Origin: GCA-2732755 sp965228265
Lineage (GTDB): Bacteria > Planctomycetota > Phycisphaerae > Phycisphaerales > UBA1924
Length of the DNA: 64,000 nt
Assembly: GCA_965228265.1 (NCBI GenBank)
Contig: OZ245804.1
Location: forward strand, 1,054,001-1,118,000
Direction of reading: 5' to 3'
Of this stretch, positions 8,186 to 16,832 are shown piece after piece. Position 1 is the stretch's first letter; every line of letters begins with the position of its first letter. The notes under the pieces are model-generated. The model was given only the letters and a program-made list of their open reading frames with translations. It was not told the origin of the DNA and made no database searches. The translations under genes and the position numbers were made by a program.

Positions 8186-10477
8186 TTACGCGGCCTTGCT
8201 CGTCTCTCGCTCCAGCTCCGGTGCCCGCCACGTCGGCAGCATCAGAAGCGCTCTCGTTCCGATGCCCTCCCGCGAAGAGAGCGACACCGATCCACCCATG
8301 AGCTCCACCAGACGCCTCGCCCGGAACAGCCCAAGACCCGTCTGCCGGCCCGCTGGTTTCTCGCTGAAGAACGGATCAAACGCGTGATCCAGCGTCTTCT
8401 GAGACATCCCCGAGCCGTGGTCCTTGACCATGACCAGCAGTCGGTCATCGAGTTGATCGATTTGAACACGTATCTCGATAATTTCCGTCGTCCCCGACTC
8501 CGCCGCGTTCGCGATGAGCTCAACAAGCGCACTGCGAAGGAGTTGCGGATCGAGCAGCGCCACCGGCATGCCCGGGGGCACCGAGATCCGCGACGCGCAG
8601 TTCGTGCGCGTCCGCTCCCGTGTCGCCACCACTGCCTCGTTGATGATGCCCTGGATCGAGCAACGCTCCATCTCCGGCTCGGGCGGGTCCGCGATCAGAT
8701 TCATGCTCGAGATCAGGTCGCTGATCTCCTGCGCCGCCACGCCCATCTTCTCCGCCAGCTTCCGCAGCTCGCTGTCGGCCACCCGCGAACGGAGCACCTG
8801 CGCGTAGCCCTTGATCACCGTCAGCGGGTTGTTCATCTCGTGGGCCGCGCCGGCCGTCATCACACCCAGCCGCGCCATCGACTGCGTCTCGGCGAGCCTG
8901 GCCTGCGTCTCGGCAAGGTCGCGGTGCCTGTCCGCCAGCTCATCCGAAAGCTTCCGCGCAAACTCGTGACGCAGCGCCGACGCCACAGCCGAGCCCCACA
9001 CCGAAAGCACCGCCCGCCGCTGCACCGAGCTCGGGATCGCCTTCTCGAAGTCCCGCTCCACGAACAGCAACGCACACTGCGCCGGGCGGTCCTCCGCGTC
9101 CTCGCCCGTGATCAACGGCAAGATGCGGATCTGGTCCAGCTCCACATTCTCAGTCGCGTACGGCGCCAGGAAGCTCATGATCTTGATGCCGCTGGTCAAC
9201 GCCTGCGAAGGGTCCGTCAGCATCGTGAGCGACGCCCGCCTGCCCGGCTCGAGCACCGGAGCCGCAAGCACCTCCGAGCGCACCAGCGTGCCCGTCTCGG
9301 TGAAGCGGAACATCCGCCACTGCTCGCCGCGCTCGGACTGCGTCACGATCGTAAAGAGCTCGCCCCCGATCAGGTCCGAGGCCGATCGCGCCACCTGGGC
9401 CATCGCGCCGGCCAGCCCCGCGCTCGTTCGGCTCTTCTCGCAGAAATCACCGATCGTGTCCAGGATCTTCTTCTGCTGCGAGCCATGATCGCTGCGGTTG
9501 GCCAGCGACCTGTTCAGCGAGGCGAGTCTGGCGTTGGCGCGCGTCACGGATTCGAGCAGCACCTCGACCGGCGAGATCTCGTCCATCCCGAGCGCGCCGC
9601 ACCGCTCCGACACACGCTCGTGTACCCGCGTCGCCACGCCCTCGACAAGCTCGGCATCGAGACCGAAGCCCCGCGCGATCTCGCCCACGTCCGGCGCCTG
9701 CGCAAAGTCACCGAACCAGCCAAGATTCATCCGTCGGCACAGCGCCCTGGCGCACGACACGATCCCGATCAGCTTGCGGTGCTGGAGGTCCGGCACGCTC
9801 TCGGCGGGCATGTCGTACAGCCACGCCACATCCTGCAACATGAGCGGCAGACCCCAGTGCTCAGCAAGCCTGCGCCCCGCCGCCTGGTGGTCCAGCCCGA
9901 TCAGCTCGCGCTCGAGCCTCGCCGAATCCACGCCGCGCTGCTCAGCGATCCGCAGCACCTTGCCGTAGCTCCCCGGCAACGCCAAGTTCAGGGCCGACCG
10001 CCCGATGCCGTGCAAAAGCCCGGCCGTGAACGCCGTCTCCGAACGCAGCTTGGGTAGCCGAAGCGCCTGCGCGATCAGCTCGCTCGCCGATGCAACCGAG
10101 ATGCACGCCCGCCAGTGACCCTGCCCGTCGAAGCCCGCATTGGAGGCCTCGCCCTCGGTGCCGGACATGAGGTTGTACACCTCGACACTCAGCACCGCCG
10201 ACTGCACCGCTTCGAGACCGACCAGGGTCACCGCGTGCTGCACGTTCGTGACCGTCTCGCTCACGCCCCGGTCCGAACGCCGGCAAAGCGAGAGCACCTT
10301 GCCCGTCAGCGAGGGATCCGTCTCGATCAGCGCCGAAAGCTCAGCGATATCGACGTCGTCACTCGTCGCCGCGTCCAGCAGCTTCTGCGCGATCGGCGAC
10401 AGCGTCGGGAGCTGGTCGATCCTCTCGAGGATCAGCTCGACCTTCTGCGTACCGCCTTGAGTGTGCGAGCCTTCCAT
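8186..10477 (-). CDS. HDOD-GAF sensor histidine kinase
   Basis: A 763-residue soluble hybrid. N-terminal HDOD domain (about 15-215: ERIDQLPTLSPIAQKLLDAA, ALIETDPSLTGKVLSLC, AFTAGLLHGIGRSALNLALP). A middle GAF-like region follows (about 340-500). The transmitter has the H-box GAAHEMNNPLTVIKGYAQVL (phospho-acceptor His546), the N-box ELIANAAESG, the G1 box KDHGSGMS, the F region FDPFFSEKP and the G2 box GLGL. No membrane span. HDOD domains usually gather signalling or metabolic inputs without HD-GYP catalysis, and here the HD residues are not kept. The gene lies 12 bases after a receiver gene, its likely phospho-target, and before a receiver-GAF gene. The start at 10477 lacks a clear ribosome site but fits the HDOD boundary. 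Confidence 0.87.
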   Translation of the reverse strand: MEGSHTQGGTQKVELILERIDQLPTLSPIAQKLLDAATSDDVDIAELSALIETDPSLTGKVLSLCRRSDRGVSETVTNVQHAVTLVGLEAVQSAVLSVEVYNLMSGTEGEASNAGFDGQGHWRACISVASASELIAQALRLPKLRSETAFTAGLLHGIGRSALNLALPGSYGKVLRIAEQRGVDSARLERELIGLDHQAAGRRLAEHWGLPLMLQDVAWLYDMPAESVPDLQHRKLIGIVSCARALCRRMNLGWFGDFAQAPDVGEIARGFGLDAELVEGVATRVHERVSERCGALGMDEISPVEVLLESVTRANARLASLNRSLANRSDHGSQQKKILDTIGDFCEKSRTSAGLAGAMAQVARSASDLIGGELFTIVTQSERGEQWRMFRFTETGTLVRSEVLAAPVLEPGRRASLTMLTDPSQALTSGIKIMSFLAPYATENVELDQIRILPLITGEDAEDRPAQCALLFVERDFEKAIPSSVQRRAVLSVWGSAVASALRHEFARKLSDELADRHRDLAETQARLAETQSMARLGVMTAGAAHEMNNPLTVIKGYAQVLRSRVADSELRKLAEKMGVAAQEISDLISSMNLIADPPEPEMERCSIQGIINEAVVATRERTRTNCASRISVPPGMPVALLDPQLLRSALVELIANAAESGTTEIIEIRVQIDQLDDRLLVMVKDHGSGMSQKTLDHAFDPFFSEKPAGRQTGLGLFRARRLVELMGGSVSLSSREGIGTRALLMLPTWRAPELERETSKAA

Positions 10478-10489
10478 CCGTGCTCCGCG

Positions 10490-11116
10490 TCAGTGACTCA
10501 CGCCGTTGTCGCCCGTCCGCGACTCCACCCCGAGCAGACTCTCGATCGTGCCCATCAGGTTCGACACGTCGAAGGGCTTCTTGATAAACCCGTCGGCGCC
10601 GGCATCAATCAGCTCGTCCGCCTCGGCGCGATCGATCACACCCGAGATAAACACCACCTTGATCCCCGAAAGCTCGTCCGTCGAGCGCAGGCGCTTGCAC
10701 ACCTCGTTGCCGTTGATGTCCGGCAGCTTGTAATCCAGCAGAATCAGATGGGGCTTGAAGCTCGCCGTCATCAGGCCCGCGTCATACCCCGTCCCGCACG
10801 ACTCGATCTCGAACCGCGCATCACCGCCCAGGATGTCCCCGAGAAGCTCGAGGATCTCCGGGTCGTCGTCCACACACAGAATGCGCTTCGTCCCACCCTC
10901 GATCAGATCGAGCGGGATGTCGTTGGCGTTCATGAAGCGGATGAGCTCTTCACGCGGAATCCGCCTGAACTTCGAGCCCGGCACGCGGAAGCCCGTCAGC
11001 CGACCCGAGTCAAAGCAACGGATGATCGTCTGCTGACTCACCTTGCAGACCTGCGCCGCTTCGCCGGTGGTGAAGATTTTCTTGCGACCGAAATCGGTCG
11101 GAGGTGTCTCGGCCAT
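10490..11116 (-). CDS. response regulator with N-terminal MerR/excisionase-type HTH
   Basis: A 208-residue protein with reversed architecture. Residues about 12-60 form an excisionase/MerR-type winged helix (KIFTTGEAAQVCKVSQQTII, SGRLTGFRVPGSKFRRIPRE). Residues about 75-195 form a full receiver domain (RILCVDDDPEILELLGDIL with the acidic triad, LILLDYKLPDINGNEVCKRL with the phospho-Asp, VVFISGV with the switch Ser, GADGFIKKPF with the Lys). Most DNA-binding response regulators put the receiver first. The ATG at 11116 has AGAGGG 7 bases upstream; the longer frame to 11203 enters the tsaB spacer. First gene of a three-gene signalling operon, so this is the likely output and receiver for the adjacent kinase. 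Confidence 0.85.
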   Translation of the reverse strand: MAETPPTDFGRKKIFTTGEAAQVCKVSQQTIIRCFDSGRLTGFRVPGSKFRRIPREELIRFMNANDIPLDLIEGGTKRILCVDDDPEILELLGDILGGDARFEIESCGTGYDAGLMTASFKPHLILLDYKLPDINGNEVCKRLRSTDELSGIKVVFISGVIDRAEADELIDAGADGFIKKPFDVSNLMGTIESLLGVESRTGDNGVSH

Positions 11117-11231
11117 GGGGGGACCCTCTGCATGCAGAATCAGACCGCATCCGTGCGGTCCGCGCCACAAACGTTGGTCGGTTCCCAGGTTGCCTAACTT
11201 CACGCCGAGTCCGGCACGACCCCTCGAATCG

Positions 11232-11939
11232 TCAAGATCTGCCCGGTTTGGGGTGGAGTTCTCGCCACTTTGTGACCGCCTCCGCCTCCCGCCCGTACTC
11301 CGGCACCAACTGCCCCACGGGGATAGCCCTGAGACGTGGGGCCAACATCAGGCACGCCTCTGCCGAGAACGTCGGCTCGCGGACCTCGATCCCGAGCTTG
11401 TCGCACGCCTCCCGGAAGGGCGTCGGCAGGAACCGATCCCCCAAGAGCACCCCGATCCCGAGGCCCTCAAGCTCAGCAGCCGCGATCACCCGCCCCTCGA
11501 TCGGCTCGCCGCCCCCTGCCGGGAAGACCGTGACATAGCTCGTGTCCTTCTTGGACGACAGGGCTACCGCGAAGGCCCCCGCGGGCGAGGACTCCCGCGC
11601 CGCGACCCACGCCGACGGCACGCCGTAAAGCCTCGCGCCGGAGGTCAGGGCGATCATGTTCGCCGCCGCCGTCGCAATCCGGAGCCCCGTGTACCCGCCC
11701 GGCCCGATCGAGCAGACCACGCGTTCAAGCTGCCTCGGCTCGAACCCCTCGCGCTGCATGAGACTTCGGATCGCCGGCATCAAGAGATCGTCGTGCCGCT
11801 CGCCCTCCCCGAGTCGCTCCACACCGATCAGCGCCACCGCATCCCCATCGACCCGACCCAACGCCACCCCGGGCACACCACCCGAAGAGGGGTTGCTGGT
11901 CTCGATCGCCAGCGTCAGATCGCCCCCCCGATCACTCAT
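11232..11939 (-). CDS. tsaB: tRNA threonylcarbamoyladenosine biosynthesis protein TsaB
   Basis: Partner of TsaD in making the t6A37 modification of ANN-decoding tRNAs. The 235-residue protein has the ASKHA fold opening LTLAIETSNPSSG, the helix RHDDLLMPAIRSLM, and the diagnostic SIGPGGYTGLRIATAAANMI (about residues 88-107), followed by GVPSAWVAA. The C-terminal lobe is short, as in TsaB rather than TsaD, and lacks the TsaD metal-binding His pair. Its ATG lies inside the last codons of arfB (8-base overlap), so the two are co-translated. TsaD and TsaE are not in the window. Confidence 0.9.
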   Translation of the reverse strand: MSDRGGDLTLAIETSNPSSGGVPGVALGRVDGDAVALIGVERLGEGERHDDLLMPAIRSLMQREGFEPRQLERVVCSIGPGGYTGLRIATAAANMIALTSGARLYGVPSAWVAARESSPAGAFAVALSSKKDTSYVTVFPAGGGEPIEGRVIAAAELEGLGIGVLLGDRFLPTPFREACDKLGIEVREPTFSAEACLMLAPRLRAIPVGQLVPEYGREAEAVTKWRELHPKPGRS

Positions 11940-12396
11940 CCTGGTCGCCCTTTCGGCGGGACTTGCGTTGCGAGCGGATGCGCTTCTCCTTCAGCCGACG
12001 CTCGACCGAGCCCCGCGTGGGCTTGGTCTTCTTGCGGGGCTTGGGTGCCACCAGCGACCGGGCGACCAACTCCTTGAGCCGATCCAGGCACTCCTCCCGG
12101 TTGGCCTTCTGGCTGCGGGTCGTGTCGCAGGTCAGGATCAGCTCGCCCTCGTCGGTGATCATCGTCCCCGCGAGCGTGCGCAGCCGGCGCTCGGCCGCGG
12201 GCCTCAGGGGCAGATCCTCCACCCGCACCCGGAGCCTCGCCTTCGTGGAGCGCCGGTTGACGTTCTGCCCCCCGGGGCCCGAGCTGCTGACAAAGGTGAA
12301 CTCCAGCACCGACTCAGGCACCATCACCCCGGCCGCCAGGCGGATCTCGCCCGCCGGGCGCTGGCTGGGATCGGGTTGTTTCGGCGTCGGTGTCAC
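11932..12396 (-). CDS. arfB: ribosome-rescue peptidyl-tRNA hydrolase ArfB
   Basis: Codon-independent release factor that frees stalled ribosomes. The 154-residue protein carries the catalytic GGQ in SSGPGGQNVNRRSTKARLRV (about residues 38-57) preceded by VPESVLEFTF. It ends in a long basic tail (PRKKTKPTRGSVERRLKEKR, then RSQRKSRRKG) of the kind that enters the mRNA channel. Its size matches ArfB (about 140) rather than RF1/RF2 (about 360). The GTG at 12396 was chosen because GGAG lies 7 bases upstream; the long frame to 12579 would run antisense through the divergent beta-barrel gene. Overlaps tsaB by eight bases. The tail could also be called YaeJ. Confidence 0.9.
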   Translation of the reverse strand: MTPTPKQPDPSQRPAGEIRLAAGVMVPESVLEFTFVSSSGPGGQNVNRRSTKARLRVRVEDLPLRPAAERRLRTLAGTMITDEGELILTCDTTRSQKANREECLDRLKELVARSLVAPKPRKKTKPTRGSVERRLKEKRIRSQRKSRRKGDQDE

Positions 12397-12444
12397 ACGC
12401 GGGCTCCGTGGGCACGGTACGCTTGCCGGTCCAAAGAAGGGAGA

Positions 12445-13326
12445 GTGCTTCGGGTGGTACGGATCGTGTCGTTCTGTCTTCTGGCTGTTAGCGCGGGCCT
12501 CGCTCACGCACAGGACAGCCCCATCTCCCAGCCCGACCCGGAACCCACGGGGCGAAAGCTCGGCTTCTTCTCGGGTCAATACGACCGCGTCGAGTTCGAT
12601 CAGCCCCAGTTCCAGATCGAACCCTTCGTCTGGTACGCCTCACCCGGAGGCGAGGTGGGCTTTTCGGGCAGCGAGCTGGCGCACACCAAGGACCTCTCGA
12701 TCGACGACCCACGCATCGGCGGGGGCGTCGAGGCCCATTACCGCCAAGGGCCCTGGCGTCTGACGCTCCTGGGCGCGATCACAAGCCAGCACGGCGGCTC
12801 GGTCGCCCAGGACCCCATGACCCTCGGCTCGCTCGCCGTCGCCCCGGGCGATACGCTCGTGACCGAGATCGATATCAACACCTTCGGCATCCGAGCTGGG
12901 TATCAGATCTGGTCCTTCGCCACCGATCCCGACGACCGAGGCGCACACCTGGTTCGATCACGACTCGATGCCGTCGTCGGACTGCGCGCGTACGATTACG
13001 AACTCAGCGTCCGCCGAACCAGCGGCACGCCCGCGCAGCAATCAGGCGACATGTTCCACGTCGAACCCGTTGTGGGCGTGAAATGGGCGATCGAATTCGA
13101 CGAAAGATTCGGCATCGACGTCGCGACCAATTTCGGTTACATTCCGGAGATCGGTGATCAGTCTTCTTCGTCGCTCGATATCGCCGCAGGCTTCCGGTAC
13201 TCGCCCGTCCCGAACGTCGCGGCGCAGATCGGTTACAGACTTCTTGTCTTCGACCTCGATTCCGATGACGTGGAAGCCGAGGGTGCACTCGCCGGGCTCT
13301 ACGGCGGGGTGTCCATCTCTTTCTGA
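12445..13326 (+). CDS. outer-membrane beta-barrel protein
   Basis: About 293 residues. Signal peptide MLRVVRIVSFCLLAVSAGLAHAQD, likely cleaved after AHA. The rest is rich in alternating aromatic/polar strands (QFQIEPFVWYASPGGEVGF, WRLTLLGAI, FGIRAGYQIW, VGLRAYDYELSV, GIDVATNFGYIPEIGD, GFRYSPVPNVAAQIGYRLLV) and ends in ...YGGVSISF, with the C-terminal Phe used by the BAM machinery. This fits a small barrel of perhaps 8-12 strands; the ligand is unknown. The start is either the GTG at 12445 or the one at 12454, both after AAGGGAG; neither is certain. Divergent from arfB by 48 bases. No ATG precedes the signal peptide in frame at a sensible distance. Confidence 0.7.
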   Translation: MLRVVRIVSFCLLAVSAGLAHAQDSPISQPDPEPTGRKLGFFSGQYDRVEFDQPQFQIEPFVWYASPGGEVGFSGSELAHTKDLSIDDPRIGGGVEAHYRQGPWRLTLLGAITSQHGGSVAQDPMTLGSLAVAPGDTLVTEIDINTFGIRAGYQIWSFATDPDDRGAHLVRSRLDAVVGLRAYDYELSVRRTSGTPAQQSGDMFHVEPVVGVKWAIEFDERFGIDVATNFGYIPEIGDQSSSSLDIAAGFRYSPVPNVAAQIGYRLLVFDLDSDDVEAEGALAGLYGGVSISF

Positions 13327-13502
13327 CCCGCTCGCGCTCTGATCTATTCTTCAAACACCGCCCGGCTCGACTTGTCCAGCCGTGCATGCCTACGGTCCAC
13401 TTGCGCGTATCCCCCGGGGGCACGTTTCGCTAAACTGTCCAGAAGCCAAAGGTTATGTCGGCAATGGACGTGGCGGGACACCCGCGAGCGGGCTACATTT
13501 GA

Positions 13503-13525
13503 CCCCCGCAGGGAACTGGCGGGGG
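13503..13525 (+). promoter_or_regulatory. leader hairpin upstream of the HU-like gene
   Basis: CCCCCGC (13503-13509) and GCGGGGG (13519-13525) form a perfect 7-bp stem with a 9-base loop, 30 bases before the ATG and just upstream of the GGGGGAGCG ribosome site. It could modulate translation. A TACATT hexamer (13494-13499 region) just upstream could be a -10, but no convincing -35 is seen. Confidence 0.3.
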
Positions 13526-13555
13526 AGCGAGCGATCAATCGAGATCGGGGGAGCG

Positions 13556-13984
13556 ATGGAAGCAAAGACCGAGACCAAACCCACGACTATCACCATCACC
13601 AAGAAGGAGATGATCGATCGCATCGCGGACAAGACGGGCGAGAAGCGCGTCGTTGTCAAGAAGATCGTTCAGTCCGTTCTTGATGAGGTCGTGAATGATC
13701 TCGGCGAGGGCAAGAGGCTCGAGTTCCGCGACTTCGGCGTCTTCGAAGTCCGCGAGCGCAAGGCCCGCACTGCGCAGAACCCAAAGACGCTCGAACGCGT
13801 CGAAGTCCCCAGCAAGTGGTCCGTCCGATTCAAGGCCGGCAGGCTCATGAGACTCGCCACCGAACAGCTCGGCGAGAAACTCCGCAACGGCTCGGCGACC
13901 CCCGCCAAGTCCGACGCACAAGTCGCTGCCTTCACCGAAGCCAAGCCCACCACCAAACGCGCCGCCGGCGCCACCCGCGGCTGA
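13556..13984 (+). CDS. HU/IHF-family DNA-binding protein
   Basis: A 142-residue nucleoid-type protein. The core (about 12-105) is typical: TKKEMIDRIADKTGEKRVVV, KKIVQSVLDEVVNDLGEGKR, LEFRDFGVFEVRERKARTAQ and NPKTLERVEVPSKWSVRFKA, with the FGxF and RxARxxxNPKT signatures of the DNA-bending arms. HU proteins are about 90 residues. Here there is a 12-residue N-terminal extension and a 35-residue C-terminal tail (ATPAKSDAQVAAFTEAKPTT, then KRAAGATRG) of Ala/Lys/Thr character. Clear GGGGGAGCG site before the ATG at 13556. It cannot be told from sequence whether it acts as a homodimer (HU) or a site-specific factor (IHF). Confidence 0.88.
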   Translation: MEAKTETKPTTITITKKEMIDRIADKTGEKRVVVKKIVQSVLDEVVNDLGEGKRLEFRDFGVFEVRERKARTAQNPKTLERVEVPSKWSVRFKAGRLMRLATEQLGEKLRNGSATPAKSDAQVAAFTEAKPTTKRAAGATRG

Positions 13985-14032
13985 TCGCTTTCAACTGATT
14001 GCCCAATCGAAACCGCGCCGCCCTATCTGATC

Positions 14033-15256
14033 TCAGTCAGAGCTCATGGCCGGCGCACTGAGCGTCATCATCCGGTCCAGCGCCAGAAGCGCATCGCGCC
14101 GAATCTCCGCGGGCACGCGGATCTGGTTCGGGATCGTCGGCTCCCGCTCCTTCCCGCTCGGGGAAATCCCGCAGAGCTGATCCAGCGCCCACAGCAAATG
14201 CGGCTCATCGATCCGGTACATCGTCGTGCACAGACACTGACAGTCCGACAGAATCCGCACCGTCACCCCGCGCTCGGCCGCCTGCCGGCGCAGACGGTTC
14301 ACCATGTTGTGCTCCGTGCCCACCGCCCATCGCGAGCCCGCCTCAGCCCAGCCAATCGTGTTCAGGATGAACTCCGTCGAGCCCGACAGATCCGCCTTGT
14401 CCACCACTTCCTTGGCGCACTCGGGGTGCACGATCACCTGCCAGGGCTGCTGATCCGCTTCCTGAGCCGACAACGCCCGGATCTCGTCCACGTGCTCCGG
14501 GCGGAACAGCTTGTGCACCGAGCAGTGACCCGCCCACAGGATCACCCTGGCGTCCCGCAGCATTTCGCTCGTCAGCCCGCCCATCGGCTCGCCCCGGTGC
14601 ACTAAGCGCGGGTCGTACAGAGCCGCGTTCTTGGTGACATCGATCCCGAACTTGTGCGCGGTGTTGCGCCCCAGATGCTGATCGGGCAGGAACAGGATTT
14701 TCACGTCGTCGCCTGCGCTGCCGTCGCCCCCGTTGGCGGCCCACTCGAACACGCGGTCCGCGTTCGAGCTTGTGCAGCACGCCCCGCCATTGGCGCCGAC
14801 GAACGCCTTGATCGCCGCCGACGAGTTCACGTACGTGATCGGGATGACACGCCCCGTAAAGCCCTGCTTGTCGAGCTCCTTGTGGATCGCATCCCACGCG
14901 TACACGCAGTCGTCGTACTGGGCCATGTCCGCCATCGAGCAGCCCGCCGACAGATCGGGCAGGATTACCGCGACCTGGTCGGGGCTGAGCATGTCCGCGG
15001 TCTCGGACATGAAGTGCACGCCGCAGAAAATCAGATACTCGACCGGCTTCTCATGGCAGACCTTGGCCGCCAGTTGGCTGAGCTTCAGGCTGTCACCGGT
15101 CAGGTCGGCGTGCTTGATGACGGCGTCGGCCTGGTAGTGGTGCCCGAGGATGACAAGGCGATCGCCCAGACGCTCGCGCCGGTCCGCGATGTCCCGCGCC
15201 AGCGCCGCCGGGTCGGCCTTCGTGTAACGTTCGGGCAGTGAGGGCTGCCAGAGCAT
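14033..15256 (-). CDS. nadA: quinolinate synthase NadA
   Basis: Condenses iminoaspartate with dihydroxyacetone phosphate to quinolinate in de novo NAD synthesis, using a [4Fe-4S] cluster. The 407-residue protein has the A-domain start LVILGHHYQADAVIKHADLT, then IFCGVHFMSETADML (first cluster Cys). Further on are VIPITYVNSSAAIKAFVGAN, the central GHCSVHKLFRPEHV and VIVHPEC (second Cys), then STEFIL, GTEHNMVNRL and SDCQCLCTTM with the third Cys. Long-form NadA, consistent with the length. The start at 15256 was picked because AAGGGAG lies 5 bases upstream; seven extra codons exist further up. NadB/NadC are not adjacent. Confidence 0.95.
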   Translation of the reverse strand: MLWQPSLPERYTKADPAALARDIADRRERLGDRLVILGHHYQADAVIKHADLTGDSLKLSQLAAKVCHEKPVEYLIFCGVHFMSETADMLSPDQVAVILPDLSAGCSMADMAQYDDCVYAWDAIHKELDKQGFTGRVIPITYVNSSAAIKAFVGANGGACCTSSNADRVFEWAANGGDGSAGDDVKILFLPDQHLGRNTAHKFGIDVTKNAALYDPRLVHRGEPMGGLTSEMLRDARVILWAGHCSVHKLFRPEHVDEIRALSAQEADQQPWQVIVHPECAKEVVDKADLSGSTEFILNTIGWAEAGSRWAVGTEHNMVNRLRRQAAERGVTVRILSDCQCLCTTMYRIDEPHLLWALDQLCGISPSGKEREPTIPNQIRVPAEIRRDALLALDRMMTLSAPAMSSD

Positions 15257-15298
15257 GGGCGCTCCCTTCGCAGCCACAACTCATCCAGGCTGCGAGGC

Positions 15299-15304
15299 AT
15301 TCTA
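15299..15304 (-). promoter_or_regulatory. possible -10 of nadA
   Basis: TAGAAT on the minus strand, 42 bases before the nadA ATG, in the 88-base gap to the PilZ gene. No strong -35 accompanies it (ACTTTC/TTTCGC region). nadA could equally be read through from the PilZ gene. Confidence 0.25.
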
Positions 15305-15344
15305 GCGCCGCGTTCATGCGCGAAAGTGCGGATCTCGCGGTCGT

Positions 15345-15719
15345 TTACGCCGCCGGATCGAGCACCGATGCATCGAGGCTCATGGGCTGCTCGAACTGGA
15401 TCGCCAGCGATTGCCCGACCTCGCCCCGTGTGATCCGGACCACGCGCCCGATCAGGAGCGATTCACGCACGACCACCGACTCGCCGTCCCACGCGATCGC
15501 GATCTCCACGCGGTCACCCACCGAGTACCGCTTCTCGCCCAGCGCGTTGATCCGAACCCCGCCCGGCGCGACGTTCACCGTCCGCGCCGGCTCGAACGTG
15601 ATGCTCGACGCCCGACGCATCTTGCAAGGCCGCTCGAGCGACCAGCGCGTGTGCCGACGACGCTCGACCTGGGGCGACTTGATGGGCAGAGGCTCAACGA
15701 TCCGGTTCTTGTCGATCAT
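15345..15719 (-). CDS. PilZ-domain protein
   Basis: A 124-residue protein that is almost entirely one PilZ domain. It contains ERRRHTRWSLERPCKMR (the RxxxR c-di-GMP-binding motif), then TVNVAPGGVRINA, the slot where the second motif [DN]xSxxG normally sits; here it reads NVAPGG, so the Ser is replaced. YSVGDRVEIAIAW, LIGRVVRI and SLAIQFEQP complete the barrel. Cyclic di-GMP binding is therefore probable but not assured. Start at 15719 from the AGGAGAAGAAG site; the upstream frame is non-coding in character. It may be co-transcribed with nadA (88-base gap). Output partner unknown. Confidence 0.75.
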   Translation of the reverse strand: MIDKNRIVEPLPIKSPQVERRRHTRWSLERPCKMRRASSITFEPARTVNVAPGGVRINALGEKRYSVGDRVEIAIAWDGESVVVRESLLIGRVVRITRGEVGQSLAIQFEQPMSLDASVLDPAA

Positions 15720-15842
15720 GTCTTCTTCTCCTGGCGCGGCTGCTCCAGCACCCGTCCTATCGGACACTCTCAAGCGAATCTTCTGATCGTCCTGAAACCT
15801 CTGGGGCAAAGGTCGACGGCGGATCGGGCCGATAACACAGCC

Positions 15843-16832
15843 GTGAACGTCAGTGTGCTCATCCCAAGCCGGAATCGGGCGGACAAGCTCGCCGCGTGCC
15901 TGCGCGCCTTATCGGATCAGGACTGGCAGGACGGCGACGAGGTCGTCGTAGGGCTCGACGGCCCGGATGAGCACGCAGCCAGCCTCGCGCAAACCGCCTT
16001 CCGGGCAGAATGCTGCAAGCTCCGCATCTATCAAGAGCCCCACCAGGGCCAGCTCGCGCTGCGACATCACCTGCTCAAAGAGCTTCGCGGCCAGATCCTG
16101 GTCTCACTCAACGACGACGTGATCCCCGCTCCGGGTTTCATCCAGACCCACCGCCGGGCTGTACGCGATAGAGGAAACGAAGCCGTCTTCGTCGGCTACT
16201 CGCCGTACGCCGCGGTCGAACAGCCAACCGTGATCGATCGCATCGTGCGCGAGACCTCGTGGATCTTCTTCTACGACAAGATGCTCGCCAAGACAGACCC
16301 GGACCACGACTTCGGCTTTCGACATCTCTTCGGGCTGAACTTCTCGGCTTTGCTCGAATCTGTGCGCCGGGTGGGCGGGTTTACGCACATGCCGCTCATC
16401 TACGGCCACGAGGACATCGAACTCGGCTACCGACTCGCGCGACAAGGCCTGGCCATCCGATTCCTCGTCGAGGCCCGCGCCGACCACGACCACAGGATGT
16501 CCGCGAAGTCCTTGCTCATCCGCGAGACCAAGCTCGGCGAAGCGTCGGTGCACTTTGCGCGAGCAAACCCGGACTTCGCGAGGGAGGTCTTCCGAGACGA
16601 CATCATGAGCGAACATTCGCTCACCGAGTGCGCCGCTCGCGTGCGCACCGATCGCGATTCCGCTTTGGAACTGACGGATGAGTTCCTGCGCCTCGGCGAC
16701 GTGCCCGGGGATCGAGTCCAAGACATCGGAGCCGTGTACGAGCGATTCCGACCGCTCAAAAAGCACTATTGGCGTCAGGGGTTGATCGAGACCGCGATCC
16801 GCGAGGGCTTGCTCTCGACGCTCGCCGCCTGA
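15843..16832 (+). CDS. GT2-family glycosyltransferase
   Basis: A 329-residue GT-A fold enzyme. It opens VNVSVLIPSRNRADKLAACL with the nucleotide-sugar loop, and has ILVSLNDDVIPAPGFIQTHR (the DxD-like NDDV, about residues 90-94). A GFRHLFGLNFSALL / VGGFTHMPLIYGHEDIELGY acceptor/catalytic segment (ED motif) follows at about 160-200. No membrane spans, so it is cytoplasmic. The start is the GTG at 15843; there is no strong ribosome site. The 3' end overlaps the convergent GT4 gene by 58 bases. First of six large enzymes in a glycan locus. Sugar and acceptor cannot be read from sequence. Confidence 0.82.
   Translation: MNVSVLIPSRNRADKLAACLRALSDQDWQDGDEVVVGLDGPDEHAASLAQTAFRAECCKLRIYQEPHQGQLALRHHLLKELRGQILVSLNDDVIPAPGFIQTHRRAVRDRGNEAVFVGYSPYAAVEQPTVIDRIVRETSWIFFYDKMLAKTDPDHDFGFRHLFGLNFSALLESVRRVGGFTHMPLIYGHEDIELGYRLARQGLAIRFLVEARADHDHRMSAKSLLIRETKLGEASVHFARANPDFAREVFRDDIMSEHSLTECAARVRTDRDSALELTDEFLRLGDVPGDRVQDIGAVYERFRPLKKHYWRQGLIETAIREGLLSTLAA

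Noticed and set aside
7871..10057. A 728-codon + frame opposite the HDOD-kinase
   Set aside because: Same signature: Arg/His-rich shadow of a conserved kinase.
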